Source: Dryococelus australis
Taxonomy: Eukaryota > Arthropoda > Insecta > Phasmatodea > Phasmatidae
Assembly (NCBI GenBank): GCA_029891345.1
Contig: CM056993.1
Location: forward strand, 224,635,924 to 224,699,923
Direction of reading: 5' to 3'
Length of the DNA stretch: 64,000 bases
The translations under genes were made by a program, and so were the position numbers. Under the pieces are notes generated by a model that saw only the letters and a list, made by a program, of their open reading frames with translations, searched no databases and had not been told where the DNA came from. Each line of letters opens with the position of its first letter. The stretch's first letter is position 1. Below, piece after piece: positions 20,826 through 33,054 of the stretch.

Positions 20826-23447
20826 TCGGTCATTTGAGAAACAACATAAGTCCAAAAGTACTACTTTTCAGGAATTAAAAAACACACTTTAATGCTGAAA
20901 GTTATCTATACAAAATTTTATAAATGATTACTCAACAGATATCTCAACATCCCTTTTATAATGCATACAATGAAAAGTGTTTTTGTGTTTAAATGTAAGA
21001 GGGATGTGCACTTAAAATTTTTGTCTTATGGTGTTTTAAAAGTAACAGCAGTATTTGCACCATAAAATGATACTCAGAAACAATTTGCAACATGTATATT
21101 GCTACAAAATATGCCAATAACACCTCTATGTAAAATATACCATATCATGTCCATACTAATACCTTTCCACGCCCAAATCCCATTGTAAAAGGCCGGCAAG
21201 TAATGTTCTTCTGGTTAACATGTGGATACAGTCTTACAAGAACTTCTGGTTTTTCAATCCAACATCTCATGCTCCATAGAAGAGTCTGTACGAATAGTTG
21301 GCCAACAAATAGCTCGTTGTAAAATACCTGGACATCTTCTTCATCTGGTAAAAATGGTTGAAATTTTCATTGGTCAGACTTTTTTCTCATTGATGGGGAG
21401 AAAGCCATTGGAGCGGGTCTTGGTTAGTGGAAGTTCAACAGGTGTGTTGCGCTTGTACGAAATTTGGAACGTGTTCTATATGAGGCCATCAATTAAGTCT
21501 CTGGATTGAACTGTACCTTTGTAGTCACTGGAGTGGGCGAAATGCACTAACAAAGTAATTTCCAGGGACATTTTCTGTTCTCTCAGCACACCCTTGCCAT
21601 GAGATTCTTGTCCTCTTGACCACTGCAAAATCCCTGTCACATGGGAGGAAGGAATGCCCTCTCACTGGAACGTACCGATATATCGTTTTAAACATTCTTG
21701 TTGAGACAAGGGCATTTGACAACCATAGGAGTGTGTGATTTTGATTTTGATCTCCACACCCATCCGAAAAATATGCAAGTGTTCAATGTCTCTAGTACTG
21801 TCGATCTCCTGCAAATATTGTAGCAGAAAAGTGCAAACCTCATTTGGACTCTTGGTTGCTACACCCTCATCGTACATATAAAATACAATGCTATCGTCTT
21901 CGAGATTGTGAATGTAAAATACACTCACAGTCAGCTGGTGGAGATAGAAAGTGTCTTGAATGGGTATGGTGGGCAGTTGTAAATACATCATGTACTCAAT
22001 AACTATTCCTCCTACACTCTCGTTTGATTTTGCCAATGCCCTTACTGCATCAATTTTATTAAAGAATTTTTTAGAACAGTGAAGATGGATAATTTTTTCT
22101 CCAGCATGCACTAGTTCTGCTGTGTCAGTCAGGAGCCTACTTTGTATCTTTACCATAAGTTATTCACATGTATAGCAGGTGTCGATCTGGGGACGACCAA
22201 AGGAGAGAGAGAAGTCCTCAATGAAGACTTTCAAGTAAAACTTGTAGCTAACATTGGCGTCTGTATGTGATACCTTAAATAATCTGCACATTAGTAACAC
22301 TTTAAATCACTCACTTAGGTAGTGGTATTCACATGTACTATAGCGTGCAATCTTGACTGGAAAGGAGGAAATATGCTCCTTGACTTCATTAACTACACAG
22401 TCAGGTTTTTGTTACCTGGGGTACATTTTCCTCGCCTATCCATTAGTACTTTTTCATCTATCGGTAATGCTGTTAGTCTTCGAATATGCTCACTTGTGAT
22501 TGCACGAATATAATAAATAGAAGTTTACATATCTGCATCTTGCCAGAGGGTGTTGATATGTCATACACAAATGATGCCTTTCATGACAGCTTCAATGATT
22601 CTTCTGCAGATTTCCATCTCCTTTGTTTCACTTCAGATGCATTGATTAGTGCTTGTAAATAAATGTCTTGTTCGTCTTTCGTTCGCATTTGTCGGAAGTT
22701 ACCAAACACCCATTGTCTCTGCTGAGTTGTAAATATGTCATAGCATTTCTGACGACACGTGAAACAGAAAACCATCCACCATATGTATTGTTAGGTTATG
22801 GAGGTTGTGCACTGTTACACTTTATTATAATGTTCATGTCAGTGAACTTTATTGACAACAATCATACAAAAAACACTATTTGCTTGCAGACGACCCCATG
22901 TTTCAATTCAGCACATTCCTTTCCTATATAGTTTGTATATGAGGATCCATTGATTCGAGATTTTTAATAACCTTCGATTTAAACTGTGCAATGTTGGTCA
23001 CACCTTTCCGCCGTTACTTGCTTATGACCTGTATTGTTTCAGCAACATCACACATATAGATTTTACAGACAAATAATTCTAAACCACTTCATAAACTACA
23101 CCACACATATAAATTCACAGAATAAACAAACCAGCCGTTGTTGTGATCCCATAGAGCAACGAATGTTGTAATACAAGCCATGGAGGAATATGTGCAGAAG
23201 CGACTACCTGTTTCTGATAGAAACAACACAAGTCAGTGACATGTGTATACTAGAGATACAACACAAGTGAATGAGTTATGGTGTTTCTCAAGTAAACTCA
23301 AAGCTTGGTACCTTGCTACATATCACACATAGCATCCGACTTATGTTATTTCTATATAACAACATGAATTTATCTTTGTAGAAAATGAAAACTCCCAAAC
23401 CTCATTTTTTGTGGTAAATTGACTTATGCTGTTTCTCAAATGACCGA
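20826..23447. mobile_element. 2.6-kb DNA transposon with 27-bp TIRs and TTAA-type target
   Basis: The left end is TCGGTCATTTGAGAAACAAC (20826 on), and the right end is its reverse complement; 26 of 27 terminal bases agree. The flanks are TTAA (20822-20825) and TTCA (23448-23451), a TTAA duplication with one change. It interrupts the Gypsy integrase reading exactly between the ATHK end of the core and the QKVLAKF continuation. It encodes one minus-strand protein (21230-22780). TTAA targets occur in piggyBac- and Kolobok-type elements; I cannot assign a superfamily from the protein. Confidence 0.85.
21230..22780 (-). pseudogene. DUF7869-like transposon-encoded protein
   Basis: Blocks on the minus strand in order: a Cys-rich N-terminal segment (FCFTCRQKCYDIFTTQQRQW, then LQALINASEVKQRRWK), LMDRRGKCTPGNKN, then the main domain with PTIPIQDTFYLHQLTVSVFY, FYMYDEGVATKSPNEVC, FLLQYLQEIDSTRDIEHLHI, followed after a frame change by YRYVPVRGHSFLPCDRDF and a decayed tail. 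The same layout occurs in a widespread insect protein family annotated with DUF7869, found in repeats. The usual SD-x-CGGQN box after the EHLHIF strand is replaced (RMGVEIKIK). No catalytic triad is proven for the family; a transposase role is inferred from its being the sole gene of a TIR element. Confidence 0.65.
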
Positions 23448-24250
23448 TTCACTTATGAGTCGCCTCCAACAACAAGTGATCACGCTCGGCTTCGCTCAAG
23501 GTGGCAGGAAGGGGAGAAATGTTCCAAACATTGAGAAGAGGATAGGCAAGGGCATTGCCTAAAAAGGGTAGGGAGGGAGGACACCCGGTGGACTCATGGG
23601 AAGCACTATTAAACACTACACTGATGAACTCTAAATCACGATCCCAGAGTACATGATCTTGGTTGTAAAGTATTATCAAACAGGCATTAATATTTTTATT
23701 AAACTGTTTGACCTGGTTGCGTTTGGAATAGTAGGGGCTAGAAGTAAAATATTTAATGGCCCAATGGAAACACATATCCTTAAAGATCTTGGATGTAAAG
23801 TACCTCGCATTGTCAGTTAAAATTTCAGCAGGATCACTGAATATCTTCCAAATCTGTTCAGAAAGAGCCTTAACTATAGATGATGCTTTCATGTTGCGCA
23901 AGGGAATGAGAAAAACAAACTTAAAGAAATTGTCGACTAAAATCAAAATACAAATGTTTCCTTTTTTTTACCTTATTAACGGACCAAAAATATCTAAGTG
24001 GAAGATCGACCAGGGAGCAGTGGGAATTTGAAAGGTGGAGTGTCTTACATTCATATCCTGCCCCTGTATATACCTTTGACAGGCATCACATGTATGAATA
24101 TAGTCTGCCACATCTCTTCAAGGTGGGCTGGAGAAATTTATTGAAATTGGTTCAAATATTTTATTTATCCCCAAATGACTTCCAAATACCGAGTCGTGAA
24201 AATAGGCTATAACCATAGGTCTCAATGCTATTGACACGAAAACTTTTCTA
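23448..24250 (-). pseudogene. pol: Gypsy integrase, zinc-binding and catalytic core
   Basis: The minus strand has a zinc-binding segment (DVADYIHTCDACQRYIQG), then the first catalytic Asp in FHLDIFGPL, an open 165-codon core frame with VDNFFKFVFLIPLRNMKASS, LTDNARYFTSKIFKDMC (second Asp) and SPYYSKRNQVKQFNKNINA. At the last site, where the catalytic Glu of the N-Q-V-E-R-F motif is expected, the residue is Lys. The frame ends at the transposon boundary in LLLEATHK. Confidence 0.85.
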
Positions 24251-24503
24251 CTCTCCCATTCCTACCTGTAAAGTACAGAACGTCCTTATCCAAGATACAA
24301 GGGACAACAGAACCTTTATCCACCTTGTCCGACATCTGAACGCAAAACTGATCCTGCTGCTGTGCCTGCTGCAGTTTAAAAAATAATCAGGAAAACCTTT
24401 CAAAATTGTAAGAGAGGTGGGGTACGACTCTGGTTATACTACTTCAAAATCCTCTGTGTCGTACATACGGGATAATGCATCTGCGACCTTATTTTAGGTC
24501 CCT

Positions 24504-24950
24504 TTAATGTGGTGGACTTAAAACTTCTAATGTGATAAATGCAACACCTAATGACCTAGCTTGCCCAACTTTTGGGGATGATTCAGAACCCAGCTGAGCG
24601 CCTGATTCTCGGTTATACAGGTCGCATTCTGTATGTTCCATGTACGATGCGAATTCTTCTAACCCAAAGATGAATGCAAGAGTTTCTTTTTCGTAAATCC
24701 CGAGCTTTTGTTCATTCTGAAAAAGAAGCCGACTGACAAAGGCGAAAGGTGCCAAGCCGGCATCATTAAATAGGCTCAAGAAAGCTCCTAATGCTAGAGA
24801 GGATGCATCGGGCTGAGCTACAAAACGCTTACTGAAATCTGGCAGATGTAGAACAGCAAAGGCAATCAAACAATCATTTAACTTAGCGAAAGTCACTTAC
24901 TGCACAACTTCTCATTCAGAAACTACTCCCTTCCTTTTTAGGTGGTTTAG
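24504..24950 (-). pseudogene. pol: Gypsy RNase H domain
   Basis: A 130-codon frame reads SKRFVAQPDASSLALGAFLS (first acidic residue of RNase H in D-A-S), APFAFVSRLLFQNEQKLGIY, EKETLAFIFGLEEFASYM, matching the layout of Gypsy RNase H (D-A-S ... S..L ... Y...E.E.LA...). It lies between reverse transcriptase and integrase, as in the family. Confidence 0.8.
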
Positions 24951-25128
24951 AGGATCTTCTATTTCTGAAAAATGCTTGATGAAATGGGAGTAGTACCCAA
25001 GCACGCCCAAGAATTTCTGAACCCCCTTCAAGGTCTTCGTTCAGGGAAAATTCACAATTGGGGCAATCCTATCCAGGTCCATCATCAATCAGCCTTCACA
25101 TAACACATAACCTAGAAATTTAACTCTA

Positions 25129-26026
25129 TTAGATCCTAAAGTCACTTTGTCCGGTTTGACTGTTAAGCCAACGTCTCATTTTACCCAAAACCAAACACAA
25201 GTGTTCCAAATGGGAGGCTAGATTTTCACTGTACACTACAATGTCGTCGACATAATTGAAAACCAATTTATATTTAAATTTAGATAGGGCAAAATCTAGG
25301 ACATGGGAAAGTGCTGGCTGCAAAATTCGACCCCATTGGAATTATTGTAAATTCGAATTGACTGTAGGGTATCCTGAGGGTGGTTACTTTATGGCATGAG
25401 GGATCTAACAAACATTGATGAAAACTGTTATAAAGATCTAAAGTTTTAAAAAATAATTTTGCTTTACCTAAATGCTGCAGAGTGCAGTCTATTGTAGGAA
25501 GGGGAAACATATATTTGTGTAACTTTTTATTTACCAATGAGTGGTTCACGACCAGACAGTACTTATCACTATCTTCTTTACATACAAGGAAGTCCAAAGG
25601 ACAATAGTCGGAGGTGGAAGGAACGATCACGCCTGCAGCGAACAGTTTGCAAATGATATCCCTGAAAACTTTCAACTTCGGCAGCAGGCTTTTGAAGCCA
25701 TTGTCGCGAACCGGAACATCGTCGGTAAGGGAAAAACAATAGGGCAAGACATCGAATTTCCCAATATGAAAAGAAATTACATCACTAAATTCTTCCTTTA
25801 TTTTCTGCAGTTCATTTTGGAAATTCAACTGAACCTGATTTTCCTCACAGGAAATAACCATGTAAGGAGCTTCACTAGTCAGAAGGGCAATCCGAATACT
25901 AGTGGTAAACCCAAAGGATAAATAGCCTTTATCAAAATCTACACTGGCTCTCATGTGTCCTAAAAACTCTAAGCCGAATACGATGTTATGAGAGAGGCGG
26001 GGAATTATAAAAAAAATTGATCCCAT
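25129..26026 (-). pseudogene. pol: Gypsy reverse transcriptase
   Basis: A 248-codon frame (25280-26026) followed by a frame change into 25129-25323. Motifs in order: LKVFRDIICKLFAAGVIVPS, DFLVCKEDSDKYCLVVNHSL (where Gypsy enzymes have V.DYR.LN), FPLPTIDCTLQHLGKAKLFF, TLDLYNSFHQCLLDPSCHKV (motif A, usually DL..GYHQI), FTIIPMGSNFAASTF, then YKLVFNYVDDIVVYSEN with the catalytic YVDD box and HLEHLCLVLGKMRR. The domain is nearly complete but frameshifted. Confidence 0.88.
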
Positions 26027-26149
26027 GAAAATTTTCCAATTTTAAGATGTAACTTAACCACCAAGTTAGATTGGATTATGTCGCCAGTGGCGATACATAA
26101 CTGTTTGTCCCTATGAAGAACTACATGATTACTGTGAACAATATTCAAC

Positions 26150-26240
26150 TCCTAAAGTTTATGGAAATAATGATTGAGTTATGACACATAGACATGCCGG
26201 TGTCTACCAGAGCACAATAGTTATTACCACCAATCATAAC
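26150..26240 (-). pseudogene. pol: Gypsy aspartic protease active-site region
   Basis: Minus strand YCALVDTGMSMC contains the A-L-(V/I)-D-T-G active-site motif of retroelement proteases, between the gag zinc knuckles and reverse transcriptase. The rest of the domain is frameshifted towards 26026. Confidence 0.65.
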
Positions 26241-26299
26241 GCATACCATACACTTTTCCAGTTTATGCACAGATTCAGAAGGGAAATGACCTCAGGCCC

Positions 26300-27302
26300 C
26301 TTGCTTACCCACGGTCAGAACTTGTTTCCCCATTTCGAACACCCATTTCTAAGATGGCCGACTTCACCAGAGGGAAAACACTTACGTTCTCTAACCAAGC
26401 GATGGGGAACTTTACAGTTCTTGTAAGTATGTCCATGTTAAAAACAACTGACACAACGAAGCTGTGGCTTGGAAATTGTTGTGCCAGGCTGCGACTTTTA
26501 AGCACCAAGAGTTGTGTCTACCCCTAATAAATAACCGGGGCTGGAAAGAGAAGGGGACGGAAACATGTGTTTGGTAATCTGCAGCGGCAGCCAGCTTTCC
26601 CTGCAGATTATCTGCAAAACAACATAACTCCGACAAGATAGTCGGCCTGGATTCCAAAACAAATAAAATTTTCACATGAGGGGCCAAGTTCCCCAAAATT
26701 ATGTTCATTAATTCACCTACAAAGAGCCCAACACACTAGGCATCATTATAGGCACAGACCAAATCTACAAATTCGGGTACCAATTCATTTCGTTCTTGGT
26801 ATCTGAAAACATGCTTTTATTCGCACTGTCACTTTATGGCTAATGGGAACAACACCTAAATGAAATTGCTGAAAAAGGTCTCGAAATTGTCACCAGAAGA
26901 AGAAGCTAATTCCTCACGTAAAATTTCAAGAACCTGGCACTTATACATGATTGCTCATAAGATGGTCTGCTGGGGACACAATCCCAAACTGCATATTTTG
27001 GATACAGCTATAAAAAAGGACAGGCTGCAGGCAGGATCAAGATATGTTAACACCGGGAGACACTCCAAGGAAGAATTAAAAAGCTTATCCAAACGTACAG
27101 GATAATGAGCGCGACTCATCAGCGGGATGGCTGGTTGAGAAACAGGTGACTTGGGGGCTTCTTGCCAGCACAACTGATCCATGGCCATTCACCTGATCAC
27201 TGCAACCATTGCCATATCGTCCACTTCAAACTCAAGGTCACACAGAAATGTCACAAGGTCGTGACAGGGAAACTGGTAAATAAAGCTGACACTTGATGTC
27301 AT
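26300..27302 (-). pseudogene. gag: Gypsy gag with two zinc knuckles
   Basis: The minus-strand start ATG is at 27300-27302 (MTSSVSFIYQFPCHDLVTFL). The capsid C-terminal part is readable as FRYQERNELVPEFVDLVCAY, GELMNIILGNLAPHVKIL and TILSELCCFADNLQGKLA, the usual Gag layout. Near 26320-26460 two CCHC-type knuckles lie in tandem: C-x2-C-x4-H-x4-C with an in-frame stop inside, then a second one whose second Cys is Ser. Several stops make it inactive. Confidence 0.75.
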
Positions 27303-27433
27303 GGTGAATGCATACATGAAAATAAATAAACAAGCATGAGTAGAGTGGCACAGTTTAAAAGTTCCCTTCTTCCATATAAGGGAATAATGAAACTTATATT
27401 TACAAAATACTCATATAGGTTGAGAATAAGGGA

Positions 27434-29503
27434 CGATTTTAATTACCCTTGATGTATAAGTTTACATGCACTGTTGGAACATCTAGTGATTGAAAGATAA
27501 TTTAGCAAAATTACAAATGTTGATAAACAACTTTTCACACATGTATGTATAAATTCCTGACGTAAGGTTAATATCCACAGCAAAATAAAATTGTTATTTT
27601 GCAATTTAAGTTAGATATAAATCAGCAGCTAGCCTTGACAAGTTTAAATAATGCCAATTAAATTAACACTAAAATACACAGCAACCAAACCACACATTTG
27701 CGTTCATAAAAGAGATCTACATAAAATGTCCAGCACACAAGGCTTATAATTATATTAATACAAAACGAACAATAATAAAAATATACAGCACACAAAGCTG
27801 AAAATTGTTAAGCATTAATGCCCATTAGATAAGCAGCACACAAGGCTGAAATTTATACTTGCAAAATATAAAATGCTCATTAGAGGTACAGCAAGTAAGC
27901 TGCTAATGAAATTACTTAAATACATGGTGCACAGGTCTGATATTGGTACTCGTAGGCATTCAAAATTCATGAGATATACAGCACACAAAAGCTGATAATT
28001 GAACTAACTATATCAGTGAAGACATTATTCAGGATTATCAAATTAATTCCACAAGACAATTCAAAATTATTTTAAATACTCTCCTCACTCAACCTTCACC
28101 TTGTACACAACACACTGTGTTAATTAATAGTCTGGTAAATATAATTTTATAAAGCAAGCACCACTTTTCTAATCACAATTCATTACCAAACTTCTTGTTC
28201 TCTCATGAACAGGTACAGGAACAGTAAAAGCTATGAAATGGTTTTCATCATTTAACTGCATAAAATCTAACCAATCAAAAAGTTAAGGTCAACAGCACCT
28301 GGACGAACCCTTTACAATTAAGAGATCTCCAATCACAAAGACTGCATTTGGTAAAGTGCTACACATTTAAAAGCATACCACTATAATCTCTGGGAATTAC
28401 CTAATACTCACATACTGTTGCTTATCTTCCAAAGTGCCTTAAAATGCCATGTTAGCAACACGAACTCACAGGAATGTGTAATGCTATGGATGCACATTAT
28501 TTAACCTAAATGAATTTATCACCCTTGCCTGGTGTACAACAACAATCAAGAAATATTCAAGTCGCTTAAAAATGTTTGCTATACAAACGGAACATAACAG
28601 TTTAAAGGGCGACCAAAACAGAGCAGTAAAAATTGTAACCCTAAGCAAGCAAAGTCGAATGCAACAACCTGTTACATAAGTTTAAGAAAATATCAAAAGG
28701 CAGAGCAAGAGAATCTGGCACAAGAAGCAAGATGTCAAACGGGAACTGATTTCGCAAGGCCATGTGGACAAAGCCACGATAACACTTACATGGAAAATAT
28801 GTCATTAATAAAAAGCAAGTAAGCAATACATATCTCCAGTGGTACACAGTCTTGGGTACACAGTCAAAACCCCAACTCAGCCACAGCTGCCGACAACGAG
28901 GGCCCAAGCCAAGCTGCTTATGAACTGAGCTGGAATTTTCCCAGTCCACTCCTACCATCGCTGGAAAAGTCAGCAACATTAGCAATAATCCAAATCCTTC
29001 ACTCGTGAAACAAAATTACTGAGCAAAACTAATCTGCACCAGATTCAGCATCTGTAAACATTGAACTGTCCTGAAAATATGATGTAATATACCAGCACAC
29101 TAATAGGAATAAACTATTTCAAATCCTTGCCAGACCTTACTTGTCTGAACAGGCGAGGGCATCATTATTCAAGAAGGCATTTATCCATTTAAACTCTGAG
29201 GGAAATCATTATAGAGACAAAATCTACTAAAGCCTGTAGTGAACATCTTCATACCAAGGTGAATAATGCCCAAATGATTCCAATCATAGCAACTATCAAT
29301 CACCTGAAATAAGGTAGAAGTATGCCCCCTTGACACATACCTGGCGAGGACCACATGATGCCAGAGCAGAAGAGATGAGGTGCACTTGTTGGAAGGCCGG
29401 GACAAGAGTGACAGGAGAGTTGGAGGCAGCCCAGCATGGCCAGGGGAAGGTGTGAAGGGGCAAGGGGAGAAGAAAGGAGGGGAGCGAGTTTCCCAAGGAA
29501 TGC
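27434..29503 (-). repeat. right (5') LTR, about 2.07 kb
   Basis: Partner of 17055-19941. The first roughly 56 bp of the LTR (present at 19886-19941) are absent at its right end, where similarity stops at 29503, and the 1.48-kb block at 17945-19425 is missing. It has about 430 bp (27510-27945) and about 260 bp (28843-29100) not found in the left copy. I could not identify a primer-binding site between it and gag (27303-27433). Confidence 0.75.
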
Positions 29504-31573
29504 ACAATTATTTTGTATCCCAAACAATTATTTGTTATCTATGTTTGTGAAATATCCTATACTTACTTGTGTTATGATTTTTGAAACAGCTTGTTATTTC
29601 TTCTGGAAAATGATGTATATATTTTGAAACATTCTTTATCATACATGCAACATTTGTCAATAAATATGTTTTCATTTTTATTTCTTTTGTTAGTTTATTG
29701 AGCAAATCCCTTCAAAACTGTGAAATGCATTTGTATTCCTAAGAAAGGAAAAATATTACCTTGGTAAATTTAATATCTCAACACTAATGGTGTTGCAAAC
29801 AAGTTAAAAAAAGTCTTTGGCTTCTATCAAAACAAAGAAATCTGGAGCAATTAATTTAATGATAGATGTGATCAAATTTTAAGATGTTTCAACATAAATG
29901 AATTGCGAGAAATATTTCCAAGGAAACATTGTTAGCTTAATAATTTATACTCGGTTCGAATTCGTAAACTTACGCCATTGGCAAATGTCTCAAGACATGT
30001 AAAAACCATTGCACTTAGAGTTCAACGACTCTGTCAGTGCTACCAATCCTTGTCCGGAATCACAAGATGTACAGTTTGACTTCAACAACTTTCCAGTGTT
30101 ATCAACCACAAAACTGAAGCCTCAAAGTGTGTTAGCTTGAGTCCAGTGACCCTATCCAGAAACAGTACAGCTTTATAATAAACTAGATACATCTCTCCAC
30201 ATAGCCTTTCATGAAGCAGGGCCCACAGACCACCCTGCTAATAGCAGGTCAATGACTTAACCTCTGTCCATACTAGATGGAAAACATCTTTCACTCTGTT
30301 CGCAAACTCTCTAGGACAGTCATTTGTAGGAATGTATTTTTTTAATAATTAATTAAATATAAACAATTTCCATTTTCAATTCAGTCTTAAAAGCCCTCAA
30401 CATAGTATAAAGGTTTTAATGTAATATATTAGAAGACACACACACACACAAATGGAAAAATAAGTGTATACAAACCACGAAATGTTGCAAATAAAGGCAA
30501 CTTAGCTGAAAATGTAGTAGTATTGTTTATTAAAGAGGGTTTATTCTACACATGACCTTTATGATATTTGTAAAATCTCCTAATTCAATTTTTTTGTATA
30601 TTTCACATCTTTTAGTAGTGACAACCTAGAAAGAGTTCAAACCTATGATAATTTTTCTACCAAAAATCAATAGATGAGCTTATTTTGTTTATTCAAAGAT
30701 GAATACAGTTTTAACTGTAGCAAAAACTTGGTCATATACATATACAAAATATATCTGTTCAGGTATTATGGTAATACATGTTAATATGATTAACAAAATA
30801 CATATTAGGTTAAAAATGGGAACATATTTACTTAAATTAGTTCATAAAGCATAACACATTTCTTGTATTCTATATAAGGTTTAGGGAAAGTAAAGCCCTT
30901 TTTATGTTATTTTTAAGTTTATTGTTTATTTACAGATATATTGTGGGTGATGTCTCAATGGTAGAAAACATAAAAAATTATATCTATAAATAGTAAGTAA
31001 GTGAAACCTTTCAAAAGGAACAAATAGCAAGGATTCCTTCAGGAATGTATTACCACTTCTTGAAATCCGTAGAGGTGTAGTATTGTAAAGCATGGAAGAT
31101 TTTTTATATTCATTATAATAACATGCCTTATACATCTTTTTTTCTGTAAATCCACACTATATAATATTATGTACTGTGCTAATGGTGTATGAGAACATTA
31201 TCGCATATTTTGGTGTCTAACACACTTGTTAAAACTTCTTACTTATTGACAATGAACCAACATTTTTTAGTTATTATGGAAATCAATTAGTTTCCAGTTC
31301 TTAGGGAGGAAAGGTAGTAGAGAAGTTTGTCCCAGAGGTTATGGTGAGGGGTGATTAGGGGTTGAAGTTGTTTGATAGTCGAGGATGCAGAGAGGAAAGG
31401 GGTGTCTGAAGCTCTGGATGTAGGAAGGGGGTGAGTCCCGCTTCCTGACCATATCTCAGAAAAATATAAGTTTGAAATTTCTTATAAATAGGGGTCTAGC
31501 CTCTATGCTCCTTCCACTGTTTCCAGTAGTTTTGAGTATCGATAACCTAGTGATGTTGGATTTTTGAGAATAT
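29504..31573. other. Polinton right interior, no readable gene
   Basis: AT-rich. The element's DNA polymerase would be expected about here, but I find none of its motifs (such as YGDTDS or an SLYP box) in any frame. A 69-codon minus frame at 30926-31135 is not recognised. A (CA)n run lies near 30437. Confidence 0.45.
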
Positions 31574-32339
31574 TTGGTTATAGGAATAATGAGTCAAGCT
31601 CTTGAACGGGAAATTCAAGATTTTAATTGGAATGTCTTTAACCATAACATGCCATCGTGGAATGTATTTATTGGAGATTTATTACATACTTTGGAGGAAG
31701 GCTTGCCACCTCCGATGTCTTCGACACCACCACCTATGCTGACTCCGATGCCTTCCATGCCTTCGATTACATCACCACCATCTTCAATGACTTCAACATT
31801 CCTCTGATGCCACCGCCACTGTCTCTGACGACGTTGCCACCGCCTACGATGCTGCCGCCACTGCATCTGATTAATCTCCATCACCTCCGATGCCGCCTTT
31901 TAAGCCTCCAATGACGTAAACGTCACCTGCGATGACGTCAACGCCGCCACCTCCGATGCCGCCTCCAATGCCTTCAATGACATCAATGCCACAGCCTCCA
32001 CCGCCTCCGACAACCTCGGTGCCATATCGAGCAGCCTCAACACCGCCTCCAGGAGCCTCGACGTCAGCCTTGCTGATGCCTCCAATGTTACAAGCTTTTG
32101 ACTTATCTCTGACAAAATCAGGTGCGCATTGCTTCGAAAGGCAGGAAAGGTGTTGTTATTGTAAGCCTTTAGATCTGAAAATTACGAATCTAAATAATGT
32201 AAGGGTAGAAGTGGTTGAAGATGCTTTACTGTTATTTCATGTGCTGGAGGAGTTTATCGATTTTAAATTTTTCCCTCACCACCTCCAAACATACCTTCCC
32301 CTGATCTCGTATCTCCTGAAACACCGCAACAATATCTAG
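31574..32339 (+). pseudogene. low-complexity ORF region, possible coiled-coil or fibre-like Polinton protein
   Basis: Starts with SQALEREIQDFNWNVFNHNM, then 31690-32100 becomes a GCC/GAT/TCC-rich stretch. One frame reads Pro/Met-rich (TSTPPPPMPPPMPSMTSMPQ). Another reads an Asp/Ala/Ser/Asn-rich heptad-like text (SDAASNAFNDINATASTASD, NLGAISSSLNTASRSLDVSL) with C at nearly every third position. The first frame then runs on as FERQERCCYCKPLDLKITNL to a stop at 32339. The second frame has two stops and one frame change. A trimeric fibre or stalk protein is possible; a minisatellite is the alternative. No known family recognised. Confidence 0.35.
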
Positions 32340-32519
32340 GTTTCCACCCTCTCCTTCATTCATACATGCGCCCCAGCAAATATGATACAGCTCAGTTCTA
32401 TCACCTATAACACCTGTATTACATATCGCTCCTCCAAAGTGGCGTAAATTAAGTTTAAGCCTTGCCTCTAGGCGAAAACTCTAGTGAATGTGTTAGTTTC
32501 TTCTATTACAAATTATAGG

Positions 32520-32803
32520 TTTTGGTAGATTTTAATGTTTTCTAATGTAACATGGTGTAACGTTTAATGTGTTCAGAAGAAAGTTCGTAAATTTTCTTTA
32601 TGCTTTCAGATGTAACGTGATGTAAAGTTTAAAAATTTTAATGTATTCAGAAGAAAGTTTTTAATGTTTTCAGATATAACATGATGTGCAGGTTTAAGGT
32701 TTTTAATATTTTCAGACATAACATGATGTAAAGATTAAAGTTATTAATGTTTTCAGATGTAACATGACATAAAGTTATAAATGTTTTCAGACCTAACATG
32801 AGT
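32520..32803. repeat. imperfect tandem array around a TTTTCAGATGTAACATGATG core
   Basis: Six related cores (near 32547, 32612, 32679, 32718, 32759 and 32795) with spacing that shrinks from about 65 to about 36 bp. Each has TAACATGA or a near variant followed by a GT(A/T)AAG-like text. Confidence 0.7.
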
Positions 32804-33054
32804 TATCTTTGTATGAATGCAAATGAGTAAGTGATAGTTTCAATATATATAACAATTCTACAAAGAAATTCTTTTATATAATTTTTAAGAGTTGATTGCT
32901 TATGACATAATTTTTTTTTAGAAATATAATTTAATTATCCTGAAAACTACTTCGAAAAGGTTGGGTTAGGAAAATCTAAAAGTTTTCTCAATGGCAGTGT
33001 TGGCGAGCAGCGAAACTTTTCGTCCTTCAAAGGCATTAGCCTCAAGTTAATTCA

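Larger units (their letters stand above)
17055..29503 (-). mobile_element. Ty3/Gypsy retrotransposon with very long LTRs, nested in the Polinton
   Basis: Direct repeats 17055-19941 and 27434-29503 flank a minus-strand interior with gag (CCHC knuckles), aspartic protease, reverse transcriptase, RNase H and integrase in Ty3/Gypsy order. The integrase is split by a DNA transposon at 20826-23447. Stops and frameshifts occur in every domain. Polinton capsid genes lie to its left and the Polinton right end beyond it, so it inserted into the Polinton. The insertion site and duplication cannot be pinned down because the 5' LTR start seems truncated. Confidence 0.85.

Noticed and set aside
21222-21509. 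Plus-strand 95-codon frame in the TTAA transposon
   Set aside because: The opposite strand carries the decayed end of the DUF7869-like protein; the plus frame has no motif.
31657-31914. ADSDAFHAFDY text as a polymerase active-site motif
   Set aside because: The D-S-D occurs in a repetitive GCC/GAT tract with no other polymerase motif nearby.
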